From NCBI RefSeq assembly GCF_002245355.1, contig NZ_NOWF01000009.1:109325-173324 (forward strand): DNA of 64,000 nucleotides, read 5' to 3'. This document shows, one piece after another, positions 43,089 to 51,417 of this stretch. The notes beneath the pieces were generated by a model. The model was not told the origin of the DNA, did no database searches, and saw only the letters and a program-made list of their open reading frames with translations. Source of the DNA: Paludifilum halophilum. Its GTDB lineage: Bacteria > Bacillota > Bacilli > Thermoactinomycetales > DSM-45169. Position numbers and translations under genes: made by a program. Within the stretch, counting starts at the first letter, position 1. Each line of letters begins with the position of its first letter.

Positions 43089-43370
43089 CTATTTTTTAAG
43101 CTCCTCCAAAATCTGTTTCTTAATATCCTCAACACCGATGCCGGTTAAGAATGAACGTGCATTAATGACCGGAAAGGGATAGCTCTCCTTCACGATTGTC
43201 GTTGTCACCAACAAATCGGCGGAATCTTTGTGGGACGGAATGTCCGATACCTTAACCTGTAAAACTTCAGCATCAATACTGTGTTCTCTACACATGTTTT
43301 CAATCGCATCATTAACAATCGTCGACGTTGCAATTCCAGCTCCGCATGCCACCAATACACGTTTTTTCAT
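43089..43370 (-). CDS. gatB: PTS galactitol-family EIIB
   Basis: 93 residues starting MKKRVLVACGAGIATSTIV, with the phosphorylated cysteine at residue 9 in the family P-loop. The start overlaps the EIIA stop by four bases (ATGA) and follows AAAAGGAGATG. It accepts phosphate from the EIIA encoded just upstream. Confidence 0.94.
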   Translation of the reverse strand: MKKRVLVACGAGIATSTIVNDAIENMCREHSIDAEVLQVKVSDIPSHKDSADLLVTTTIVKESYPFPVINARSFLTGIGVEDIKKQILEELKK

Positions 43371-43861
43371 ATTTTTTCATCTCCTTTTTCAGGCAACTCG
43401 AGAGCATGATTTAACATGGCAATGATTTTTGCTTTATCCTCCTCGGCAGCGAGATAGGATAGACACTCTGCGTTTTGAAAAACACTCATTAGCTTTTGCA
43501 AAAGCGAAAGTTGTGCATGATCCTCATCCATAGCCAACATAAAAACGAGTTTAACGGGGGTTGTGCGATCATCTTCACCCATGAGGACAAAGTGAACCGG
43601 TTCAGTGAGGACACCGACACTCAAACTTTTTTTATTCACATGTACTCTGTCGGTATGGGGGATCGCTACGGAAACCCCTTGGGTGGGAAGTCCTGTGGGA
43701 TAGATCTTTTCCCGGTCAATGATAGCCTGAATGTAGCTTTCTTTTACCACTCCCTGTTCCCGCATGTTAGAAGCCATCAATGTTAAAACCTCTTCTTTTG
43801 TATTTGCTTTAATATTTTGCAAAATCAATGATTGATCAATCAACAATGTACTCATTTCCAT
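43367..43861 (-). CDS. gatA: PTS EIIA of the fructose/mannitol type (GatA)
   Basis: 164 residues of the PTS EIIA type-2 domain; the phosphorylated histidine is in VSVAIPHTDRVHV near residue 69. Later parts (VFMLAMDEDHAQLSLLQKL) are typical of the fold. It lies 8 bases after the regulator gene and overlaps gatB, so the four genes from regulator to gatC form one transcript. Confidence 0.92.
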   Translation of the reverse strand: MEMSTLLIDQSLILQNIKANTKEEVLTLMASNMREQGVVKESYIQAIIDREKIYPTGLPTQGVSVAIPHTDRVHVNKKSLSVGVLTEPVHFVLMGEDDRTTPVKLVFMLAMDEDHAQLSLLQKLMSVFQNAECLSYLAAEEDKAKIIAMLNHALELPEKGDEKI

Positions 43862-43869
43862 GACCTCTT

Positions 43870-45930
43870 TTACGTCGTTTTATTTTCTGCCGCATGCGTT
43901 TCAATCAGAGAAGCCATATCTGAAACGGATTTTGCTTGGCGAATCGCAAGTGCTTTTTCCTTGTCCTGTGCCAGCTGCACCAGTTGTCGGAGTGCCTTTA
44001 AATGTTGATATTTATCCGGTGCGGCAATCACCACAATGGTGTGAATCACATGATTGCCCGCGTACCGAACACCTTCTTCCAATTGAAGAAGACTCATGGC
44101 CACACGATGAACACCTTTCTCCGGATCGGCATGCGGAATCGCAAACCCGGATCCGATGATGATATATGGATCCTGCTCCTCTAATGAATGGATTGCCTCG
44201 ATATAAGAAGGCTGAATGCTCTGATTCGCAAGCAATGGGTCGGCGGCCATCTGCACAGCATCATGCCAGGATTCCGCCTTTCGCTTTTTCTGGATGGTTC
44301 CTTCATGCAAAAAGTCCGATAGTTCCGGTGTTTCCGCCTCCGGCCACGGCCCTGGAGAAGAACCGTTTTCCGGCTCGAGAAAGCGACCCAGCTCGACTGT
44401 TAAAGCTTTCTTATTCTTTATGGACGCATGTTTCCCGATAATCTGGATTAACTGATCAAGCTGTACATCCGTCGGAACAAATCCGCTGGTCTCGATCATC
44501 ACTTGTTTTCGGAGACGATATTTTTCCCTTTCATCCATCAGGGGTGAAATGATGAACAACTTCTTTTCCGTTTCCACATAAACCGATGAGAAGACGATGT
44601 CATAAGATAGGGGGTAAGTCATAAACTCGCGGATCGACAAGGATTCCAGGAAAACAAATTCAGGAAACAACTCATTCAATTGACCGAACATCAGCCTTGA
44701 AATGGAAACTCCTTTTGGACAAACCACGACTGCCTTTATCTTTTTTTGCAAACTGTCCCCTTGTTTGGTTAGCCAACCGCCGAATAACATGCTTAAATAC
44801 ATCGCCTCATGTTCAGGAATCGGTTGACCGAAAAAATCCTGTAAAGGCTGGATCGCTTGTCGAGTAATATGATGGAGTTCGGAAAACTCGGAGCTGACGG
44901 TTTGATGCATTTCATGGACATCGGTTAAACGATATTTAATTCGATAATAAGCCGGTTTCATATGTAACATCAGTTTATTAAGCAATTGTTCCTTGTTTTT
45001 TAGAAAAATACAGGATCGTTTCTCAAATAATTCAAGCGTCTCTCCTAGGGCTTTCCTTAAATTCGGAATGAAATCCTCTGTCCAATTCTCAGAGAAGTAT
45101 ATATTGGTCGTCAGCAGATGAAGTGTGATAAAAAGCCGTTCCACATTCGGTATATATCCAACATCATTCAGAATGAGTTCTGTTGCACGGTACTCTTTGG
45201 TATCTGAAAGTTCATCGTAATGAACGTAGAAGGGTTCGATGGTTTTCTTTTGCTGGATCCGTTTCAGTGTGAGGGCAAGAATATAAGGCATGGATTCCAT
45301 TTTGTCATCGGTAAATTTAAGCCCCAACTCGCTTTCTACGTCTTCGATTTTTTGGCGAAATCGATCAATCTCCCCCTCTGAAAGACCCGCCGCCATTTCC
45401 AGATAACGCTTTCCATTTGTCAAAGAAAGGCACTGGTTTATCGTTTTGATCAGCAACTGTCGTGTGGAAAACTCTTTTCCCTCGAGAAGATAACCATGAA
45501 GTCTGGAATACCGAATCTCAAGACCATATCTGTTCACATTCATTTGAGCCTTTTTTAAATCATTCAGGACTGTATTTTTGCTAAAATTCAATATACACGT
45601 GAAATGGAGAAGGGAAAGCTCTTCTTCACGGCTGAGCAACATGAGGAGGATGACAAGAACGCGTTCTTGCTCCGATGGTATGGTTCCTTGAACAGGGGCA
45701 TGATCTTTGAGAAACGTGGAGACAAGTACAGGACTGATCTCAAATGTTCCTTGCCTCGTTCGCCCGATTTTGGGGAGGTTTTTTGAATCCAGCCAGTCAT
45801 TGATTTTGTCGAAACTATATTTTAACTGCCTTCGATTCAAATCATGCTTACGCTGAAGATCATGACTCTTTAAGCCGGGATTCAAAACAACTTCATTCAG
45901 TAAATTGGTACTCCGGCGATCAAGATCCAT
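43870..45930 (-). CDS. PRD-containing transcriptional activator (MtlR/ManR type)
   Basis: 686 residues: N-terminal helix-turn-helix DNA-binding region (about 1-90, LKSHDLQRKHDLNRRQLKY), two PTS-regulation domains (about 165-400) and an EIIB-like domain (AVVVCPKGVSISRLMF near 430). It ends in an EIIA-like domain whose histidine is in GFAIPHADPEKG. Phosphorylation by PTS components would tell it whether substrate is entering. A longer frame reaches 46119, but AAGGGAGG lies before the ATG at 45930. As first gene of the operon it probably activates it. Confidence 0.9.
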   Translation of the reverse strand: MDLDRRSTNLLNEVVLNPGLKSHDLQRKHDLNRRQLKYSFDKINDWLDSKNLPKIGRTRQGTFEISPVLVSTFLKDHAPVQGTIPSEQERVLVILLMLLSREEELSLLHFTCILNFSKNTVLNDLKKAQMNVNRYGLEIRYSRLHGYLLEGKEFSTRQLLIKTINQCLSLTNGKRYLEMAAGLSEGEIDRFRQKIEDVESELGLKFTDDKMESMPYILALTLKRIQQKKTIEPFYVHYDELSDTKEYRATELILNDVGYIPNVERLFITLHLLTTNIYFSENWTEDFIPNLRKALGETLELFEKRSCIFLKNKEQLLNKLMLHMKPAYYRIKYRLTDVHEMHQTVSSEFSELHHITRQAIQPLQDFFGQPIPEHEAMYLSMLFGGWLTKQGDSLQKKIKAVVVCPKGVSISRLMFGQLNELFPEFVFLESLSIREFMTYPLSYDIVFSSVYVETEKKLFIISPLMDEREKYRLRKQVMIETSGFVPTDVQLDQLIQIIGKHASIKNKKALTVELGRFLEPENGSSPGPWPEAETPELSDFLHEGTIQKKRKAESWHDAVQMAADPLLANQSIQPSYIEAIHSLEEQDPYIIIGSGFAIPHADPEKGVHRVAMSLLQLEEGVRYAGNHVIHTIVVIAAPDKYQHLKALRQLVQLAQDKEKALAIRQAKSVSDMASLIETHAAENKTT

Positions 45931-45955
45931 GACGTTTTCCCTCCCTTCACCCATC

Positions 45956-45961
45956 ATTGTA
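45956..45961 (-). promoter_or_regulatory. Possible -10 box of the gat-type operon
   Basis: Minus-strand TACAAT about 26 bases before the regulator start codon; the corresponding -35 region is poor, as expected for a promoter that needs an activator. Confidence 0.35.
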
Positions 45962-46084
45962 GCATCTAGGTTCACACCTTTGTATGCGTTTTCATCGCAC
46001 TCTTTCGCTTTAAATTTGTCACACGTTGTGATCGAGCGGCGACTCGAGCCCGATGTCCAGAGCCATCTGTATCCAAATGAATGT

Positions 46085-46107
46085 AAAAAAGCCGGGATAT
46101 TCCCGGC
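46085..46107 (-). terminator. Terminator between MMPL and PRD regulator genes
   Basis: On the minus strand GCCGGGA-ATA-TCCCGGC is followed by six T. It ends the MMPL transcript before the gat-type operon begins. Confidence 0.88.
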
Positions 46108-46141
46108 CCTCTTCTGCAATCAATTGAAAAAATGTGCCCCT

Positions 46142-48265
46142 TTAATCCCGACTCCAACTAAAGGGTTTATGGTTCACCTGATCTTTTTCAAGTAAAACGA
46201 GCAGTCCCGGCAGTAAAACCCCTCTGATGAGGAAGGTATCCAGTAATATACCGACAGCCACAATAAAACCAAAAACAAATAGTAATTGAATCGGCTGTGT
46301 CATTAATACGGCAAAGGTTGCCGCCAATATGACCCCGGCGGAAGAAATCACACCACCGGTATTAGCCACCGCCCTTTCTACCGATTTCTTAATGGAATGT
46401 TTTTTTCGTTCCTCCTGGAACCTTGAGATGAACATGATGTTATAGTCAATACCGAGAGCGACTAAGAAAACAAACGAATAAAGAGGTACACGGTTGCTGA
46501 TGGTATCGATGTCAAAAAGCAGTTGCGTCAAAAACATGCCCAGACCTAAAGCGGCAAAAAAGGAAACCAAAATAGTCCCCATCATATAAACCGGCAGCTT
46601 AAATGATCGAGTGAGAACCATCAACATCCCAAAAATCAGAAGGGTTTCGAACAGTACAATGACAACCGTATCTTGATTGTTTATCGAACGGTCATCCACT
46701 TGGGCTGCTGTTTCTCCGGCAAAGTATAACTTGCCTTCCACATCACTGCTATCAACGATGGGCTCCGCGTGATGGATCATGTCTTCCATGGCATTGATGG
46801 TTTCCAACGCATATGGGCTTGCTTCAAAAGTCAGTCTGTAATTGATGACCCGGTTATTTTCAGCCGTGCCGTTGATTCGAACATTGCTGACAAGCGGTTG
46901 TTCAGCCAGTTCTTTTCTTAAACTCTCTTGTTCCTCCTTTGTCACGGTCTTCGATGATTCCAGAAGTATGGTGGAAGGCGCCAAGTCCCCCTTCGCAAAT
47001 TGATCTCCTAAAATTTGATATCCTTGACGTGAAGGCATATCTTCGGGGAAAGACTGCATTGTGTCAAATTCATATTGCATATTGAACACGTTGCTAGCGG
47101 ATGCAAGGAGTATAAGGCTGATGGCAGCCACTGACATTCCCGGTCTTTCGACGACGATCCGGCCTACTTTATTCCAGAAAGAATTTGTTTTGACCTTTGC
47201 GTCCCCGACTTTTGGCACCTTAGGCCAAAACGATTTTCTTCCGAATAGGATAAACAAAGCAGGGACCAGCGTCATGGATGCGAGCATGATGACAGCCATG
47301 GTTACGGCGAATGTAGGAGCGAAATTTCGATAATCACCCGATTGGGCAATAAACAAAACCAGCATGGCCGCCAGTACCGTCCCGCCGGAAAAAAATACCG
47401 GCATTCCTGTCTCACGCATCGCTCTTTTCATGGATTCAAACTTATCTTCGTATTCTTTGAGTTCCTCACGATAACGGGAAAAAATAAACAAAGAATAATC
47501 GATGACAGCAGCAAATAACAAAATGGACATGATGGAAATCGTTTGTCTGCTGAGTGCAAGCCCCGCACTACCCATGATTCCCAATAGCTGCATGACCCCT
47601 TCGTACACAAACGCCGCTGCCAAAAGTGGGATAAAAGCCAACAAAGGCGAACGATAAATGACCATCAACAGGACCAAAATCAGGATGATCGTTGATGCGA
47701 TCAAAACGAAATCCGCTCTTGAAAAAAGTTCGAGAGAGTCTGTCGCAATCCCGGCTGGACCGGTTACATACAGATTTAAATTTGAGGAGCCTTCTACCAC
47801 AGCCAGCAGTTGTTCGGTCGCATGTTTGATTTCCTGATTCTCCAATGACGGATGGAAGGATAACGGGATCAGGGCAGTCGTCTGATCATCGGAAAAAAAA
47901 CCTGCTGCCGCCTCCGGAGGCAGGGATGACAAAGAAACGACTGGTTCCATCCCTTCTATATTTTCATTTTCGATTTGTTTTAAAACATTTTCCAAATCCT
48001 TGAATGCAATTTTGCCCTCCGTTGACTGAAACACCAAAATCGCCGGAGTTCCGTCACCTTCCTTAAAATATTGGTCCACTTTCTTTTGAGCGATCACAGA
48101 CTGGGCATCTTCCGGCAAAGAATCAATACGGGTTACTTCATAATCTTTTGCACTGGGCGCAAAGACCGCCAGAAGCACAGTTACAACCAGCCAAATGGCT
48201 AAAGTCATCCACATTCCCTTTTTTGTAGCAATACGATCGGTGATAGCCTGTAAAAGGATCTTCAT
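46142..48265 (-). CDS. MMPL/RND-family membrane transporter (YdfJ-like)
   Basis: 707 residues in two similar halves. Each half has a helix, an extracellular domain, then five helices containing the MMPL proton-relay pattern: VIDYSLFIFSRYREE in the first half, GIDYNIMFISRFQEERK in the second. Sixteen-column alignment of these two motifs is obvious by eye. The family moves lipids or drugs across the membrane with proton coupling. It is a single gene with AGGAGG before the ATG. Confidence 0.92.
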   Translation of the reverse strand: MKILLQAITDRIATKKGMWMTLAIWLVVTVLLAVFAPSAKDYEVTRIDSLPEDAQSVIAQKKVDQYFKEGDGTPAILVFQSTEGKIAFKDLENVLKQIENENIEGMEPVVSLSSLPPEAAAGFFSDDQTTALIPLSFHPSLENQEIKHATEQLLAVVEGSSNLNLYVTGPAGIATDSLELFSRADFVLIASTIILILVLLMVIYRSPLLAFIPLLAAAFVYEGVMQLLGIMGSAGLALSRQTISIMSILLFAAVIDYSLFIFSRYREELKEYEDKFESMKRAMRETGMPVFFSGGTVLAAMLVLFIAQSGDYRNFAPTFAVTMAVIMLASMTLVPALFILFGRKSFWPKVPKVGDAKVKTNSFWNKVGRIVVERPGMSVAAISLILLASASNVFNMQYEFDTMQSFPEDMPSRQGYQILGDQFAKGDLAPSTILLESSKTVTKEEQESLRKELAEQPLVSNVRINGTAENNRVINYRLTFEASPYALETINAMEDMIHHAEPIVDSSDVEGKLYFAGETAAQVDDRSINNQDTVVIVLFETLLIFGMLMVLTRSFKLPVYMMGTILVSFFAALGLGMFLTQLLFDIDTISNRVPLYSFVFLVALGIDYNIMFISRFQEERKKHSIKKSVERAVANTGGVISSAGVILAATFAVLMTQPIQLLFVFGFIVAVGILLDTFLIRGVLLPGLLVLLEKDQVNHKPFSWSRD

Positions 48266-48349
48266 GTTTACCTCCTGTTTATATAGACTTAAAACATGAA
48301 ATGTCCGATAAGCGAAAAAAGCTGATCCCTCGATCCCATACAGAATAAT

Positions 48350-48383
48350 AATAAAAATACTGAGGAATTTTATGCCCTCAGTG
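48350..48383 (-). terminator. Terminator of the APH-family gene
   Basis: Minus-strand stem ACTGAGG / CCTCAGT followed by ATTTTTATTATT, about 80 bases after the phosphotransferase stop codon. Confidence 0.72.
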
Positions 48384-48460
48384 TTGGAGCGGAATTTACA
48401 GTAACGCCGATGAAACCGCCCTTTTTTCCGCTTGTGTCCGGGCCCTTCATGGTGTGAACC

Positions 48461-49402
48461 TCAACTCGTATCTCTTAGCGCTTCCTTCAAAAGACCCTTT
48501 GTAACCCTTCTTTCTTGCTCTTCTTGTTGGTCCAATAAAAGTTGTTCAATCAACTCCCACACATCTTCCAACTTTCGCTTTCCTTGGTAAAATCGTAAGG
48601 CCATTGGATTCGGCGAAAAATGTTTATGTGTCCTTCGATATATACGCAAAAATTCACTATAGTACGGCTTGTAGACCAAGAACATCAAATCAGCTTCAAC
48701 AGGTGCTAACCTCAACCCTTCCCAGTCAATCAACATCAATTGCTGCCCGGATTGCATCAAATTCCAATAGTGCAGATCCGTATGGCATAAGGCCCGTCTC
48801 AAATCACTATTTTTCAAGCGTACAGATAACTTATCAACGGTAATAACCAGATCATGGATCTGTTTCATGTAAGGATGAATCAACACCCTTATATCATTTG
48901 GTAAAGCGTCGCGCTCCTTGTTCAACGTTTGCTTCAATGATTGCAAAAACGGGACATCGAAATGATCTCTCAGATCATCCGTTTCCATGGGTATGTCTTC
49001 CCCATATACATGAAGCTCTGTTACGATGTTTGACAGTTGGAAAACTTGGTCATCGGTTAAGTCTCGATTCCCGATGGTTTCTCCTTTTATATAATCATAC
49101 AGCAAATAAATCCCATACTCATCTTCACACTTGTAATCCCCGCCCCGGGTTAAGTGGGGAACGGGGATCTTGCCTTTCAAATTACTATGATGTATAAGCC
49201 ACTCCATCACTGGAACATATTGATCAATCAGGGCTGTCAACTTCGGTGTGGATGCTCTGTTTTTTTCATATACCTTTAAGAAATAACAGGCTTTATAATC
49301 ATATACTTGATAGGCGAGTGATGCCCATCCGCCCTGTTTCGGGAGGATGTTTTCGGCGTCTATATTATAATGCTTTTTCAACATCTTCCTCATTGAATGC
49401 AT
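48461..49402 (-). CDS. APH-fold phosphotransferase (CotS-like or aminoglycoside kinase-like)
   Basis: 313 residues. The catalytic loop CHTDLHYWNLM (Asp and Asn near 205-210) and the metal-binding LIDWEGLRLAP motif are those of the aminoglycoside phosphotransferase/choline kinase fold. ACYFLKVYEK near residue 37 holds the ATP-binding lysine. Related proteins are spore-coat kinases (CotS, CotI/YsxE) and APH(9)-type enzymes. Substrate cannot be named. ATG 49402 behind AAAGGGGG is chosen over an in-frame start 44 codons upstream. Confidence 0.8.
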   Translation of the reverse strand: MHSMRKMLKKHYNIDAENILPKQGGWASLAYQVYDYKACYFLKVYEKNRASTPKLTALIDQYVPVMEWLIHHSNLKGKIPVPHLTRGGDYKCEDEYGIYLLYDYIKGETIGNRDLTDDQVFQLSNIVTELHVYGEDIPMETDDLRDHFDVPFLQSLKQTLNKERDALPNDIRVLIHPYMKQIHDLVITVDKLSVRLKNSDLRRALCHTDLHYWNLMQSGQQLMLIDWEGLRLAPVEADLMFLVYKPYYSEFLRIYRRTHKHFSPNPMALRFYQGKRKLEDVWELIEQLLLDQQEEQERRVTKGLLKEALRDTS

Positions 49403-49534
49403 AATGGGTTTTTCCCCCTTTTTTGCATCGATTACACATGGAAATGGGAATCTCAATGTCCAATGCCATGACTCACGCCAAAAAAATGTTTCCATTGAGC
49501 TGAGAGAGCAAGATTCAAGTATTTTATCCACCAT

Positions 49535-49729
49535 AACCTACCGGAAAAAGATGTGGAGATACTATGTAATCGGTTTTATATGGCTGATCAGACACGGTCG
49601 AGTCATCATGCTGGCTTGAATCTGTCTATTGTCAGAAGTTTGATGATAAAAATGAATGGGAAATGGACAGCTCAATTAAAGGACGAACAACTTACGATCA
49701 CCTGTGAGTGGGAAAAGGATGTTTATTAA
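49535..49729 (+). pseudogene. Histidine kinase C-terminal remnant
   Basis: Sixty-four codons ending in TAA translate as NLPEKDVEILCNRFYMADQT, then HHAGLNLSIVRSLMIKMNG. They correspond to the F box and degenerate G2 box (normally GTGLGLSIV) of a histidine-kinase ATPase domain. The upstream part of the gene is absent: no start codon, no N and G1 boxes, and the frame fades before 49535. It is the 3' scrap of a sensor kinase gene, pointing toward the convergent M23 gene. Confidence 0.65.
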
Positions 49730-49765
49730 TCAATGGGGGATACGCCTCGTAATCCTAAACCTGTG

Positions 49766-50707
49766 CTACTCGGAAAACATCAAACTGTTCCGCTTTAAAA
49801 AACGGTCTTCAAATGTCATGGGAACCCCTTTTCCATCCCTTTCCGCATGGATATGTAAATGCGGCTCTGATGTATTGCCGGAGTTGCCGACTTTGCCGAT
49901 TGGATCACCGACCTCCACCGGCTCGCCTTTTTTAACAGCTACACTCCCGGGAATCATGTGAGCCATCAGAATATCGACCCCTTGGCAGCGGATGATGACA
50001 TGGTTACCGGCCGCATGCTTCTTCCGATACTCCTGCGTCTTCTCACCCATTTCAAAAGGAACCATTTGTTTTAATCCATCCTTTGCTTCGGTCACCTTTC
50101 CTGTACAAGGACTATAAATGACGTCACCGTATATCACAAAGCGTTCCCATTCATCAGGGGCTAGGCCTGCGGCTCTTGTCCCGAAGCGGTTTAATCGGAC
50201 GATATCCAAGGCAAAAGCTTGCGGTGGGTAAGCATTGTGATAATTAATCACCGTGGCATTCCCACCATGACCGGTATAATAAACGCCATCTTTTAAAGGA
50301 AATTGTAAACGAACGGGCTTCCCGTCATAAAAATAACCGCTCCATGCCGCCAGGACCGCCAGACCGAAATATGCGGAAAGAACCGTATATAATAAGAGTG
50401 ATAACCTGTACCGCCATCTTTTTCGGGGACCCCGCCGGGGCAAATGTTTTACCTTGAAGTAAGACCGAAGGGCCATGATGAAGAATAGGACCATAACCAT
50501 GATCCGCAAATAATAACTGAAGAAATCCCAGTGTCCGATAAAAAAAAGATAGATGGTGAACAATCCAACCATCACCGTATAAAGAAGCCATGATCGCCGA
50601 CTCACAAATTTCCCACGCCACAGTTCAATAAAAAACAGAATCGGTACAATAACATACGCAAATGCCATGATCAAAATCATCATATTCATTGGGATCGCCT
50701 CACCCAT
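49766..50707 (-). CDS. Membrane-embedded M23 metallopeptidase
   Basis: 313 residues. About four hydrophobic segments occupy residues 8-130, followed by an extracellular M23 domain. The zinc site is visible as a His in NYHNAYPPQAFALDIV and HLHIH near 283-287, with AGNHVIIRCQ in between. The combination of a polytopic membrane part with an M23 domain differs from the usual secreted form, as at 17469. It could act on the wall locally or on membrane-presented substrates. Two starts are possible (50707 behind AAGGAGTGA, 50689 behind GGTGAGG). Confidence 0.85.
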   Translation of the reverse strand: MGEAIPMNMMILIMAFAYVIVPILFFIELWRGKFVSRRSWLLYTVMVGLFTIYLFFIGHWDFFSYYLRIMVMVLFFIMALRSYFKVKHLPRRGPRKRWRYRLSLLLYTVLSAYFGLAVLAAWSGYFYDGKPVRLQFPLKDGVYYTGHGGNATVINYHNAYPPQAFALDIVRLNRFGTRAAGLAPDEWERFVIYGDVIYSPCTGKVTEAKDGLKQMVPFEMGEKTQEYRKKHAAGNHVIIRCQGVDILMAHMIPGSVAVKKGEPVEVGDPIGKVGNSGNTSEPHLHIHAERDGKGVPMTFEDRFLKRNSLMFSE

Positions 50708-50804
50708 TCAGAGATCACTCCTTGAATTCAAAGCATGATCTCGCACCCTTCAGGCAACTTCGTTCTGCTTTTATCCTCTGCCGGGGTAGTGGGTCGATGA
50801 GATA

Positions 50805-51176
50805 TTAGCTTGGGAGATTCAATTGCCACGAAACGCCAAAACGATCGACGACCCAACCAAATTTTCGACTAAAGGAATAATCATCTAACGGCATGAGAAC
50901 CTCTCCGCCTTCAGATAATTTTTCATACAGTCGGTTGATTTCCTCTTCCGTATCACACGTGATAAACAAGGAAAACGAAGGTGTAAACGTAAATTCATGC
51001 TTCACATGACTGTCAATACACATCAATTCCTGCCCCTTTATTGAAAAGGTCGCTTGCATCACACTTCCCTCTTCACCCGCTTCATTTGCTCCATAACGAG
51101 TGATACGGATTATTTTCGAATCCTCAAACAAAGAAGTGTATTCATTCATCGCTTCTTCCGCATGGCCTTGGAACAT
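50805..51176 (-). CDS. PhnB-like VOC-family protein, N-terminus probably damaged
   Basis: 123 residues in the reading from ATG 51176: MFQGHAEEAMNEYTSLFEDS through GWVVDRFGVSWQLNLP, the glyoxalase/VOC fold of the PhnB-like family. Members normally begin about eight residues earlier with M-x-K-I/V-T-P-F-L. The bases upstream do encode KKVTPFL in frame, but the codon where ATG is expected reads ATA (51198-51200). No Shine-Dalgarno sequence is present for either position. So the gene may be silent, use ATA weakly, or make a shortened protein. Confidence 0.75.
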   Translation of the reverse strand: MFQGHAEEAMNEYTSLFEDSKIIRITRYGANEAGEEGSVMQATFSIKGQELMCIDSHVKHEFTFTPSFSLFITCDTEEEINRLYEKLSEGGEVLMPLDDYSFSRKFGWVVDRFGVSWQLNLPS

Positions 51177-51329
51177 GAGGAAGGGTGTAACCTTTTTTAT
51201 TATGAATCAACTCTTGATCGATGGTCAGTCGAGTAATGGAAAATAATAGTTTTCATGAAATTATTTTCGAATTTATATGGTAAATGATACCGGATTGATT
51301 CGATGAAGTAAACCATTTTATTTGGATCT

Positions 51330-51368
51330 AAAAAAAGGCTGTTGCTATGATGAACTCTAGCAACAGCC
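51330..51368 (-). terminator. Terminator of glmS
   Basis: GGCTGTTGCT / AGCAACAGCC stem followed on the minus strand by seven T, 50 bases after the glmS stop codon. Confidence 0.88.
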
Positions 51369-51417
51369 AAAAGACCATTTTATTCCCGCTGGACATGAGT
51401 CACATGAACGAAACGGT

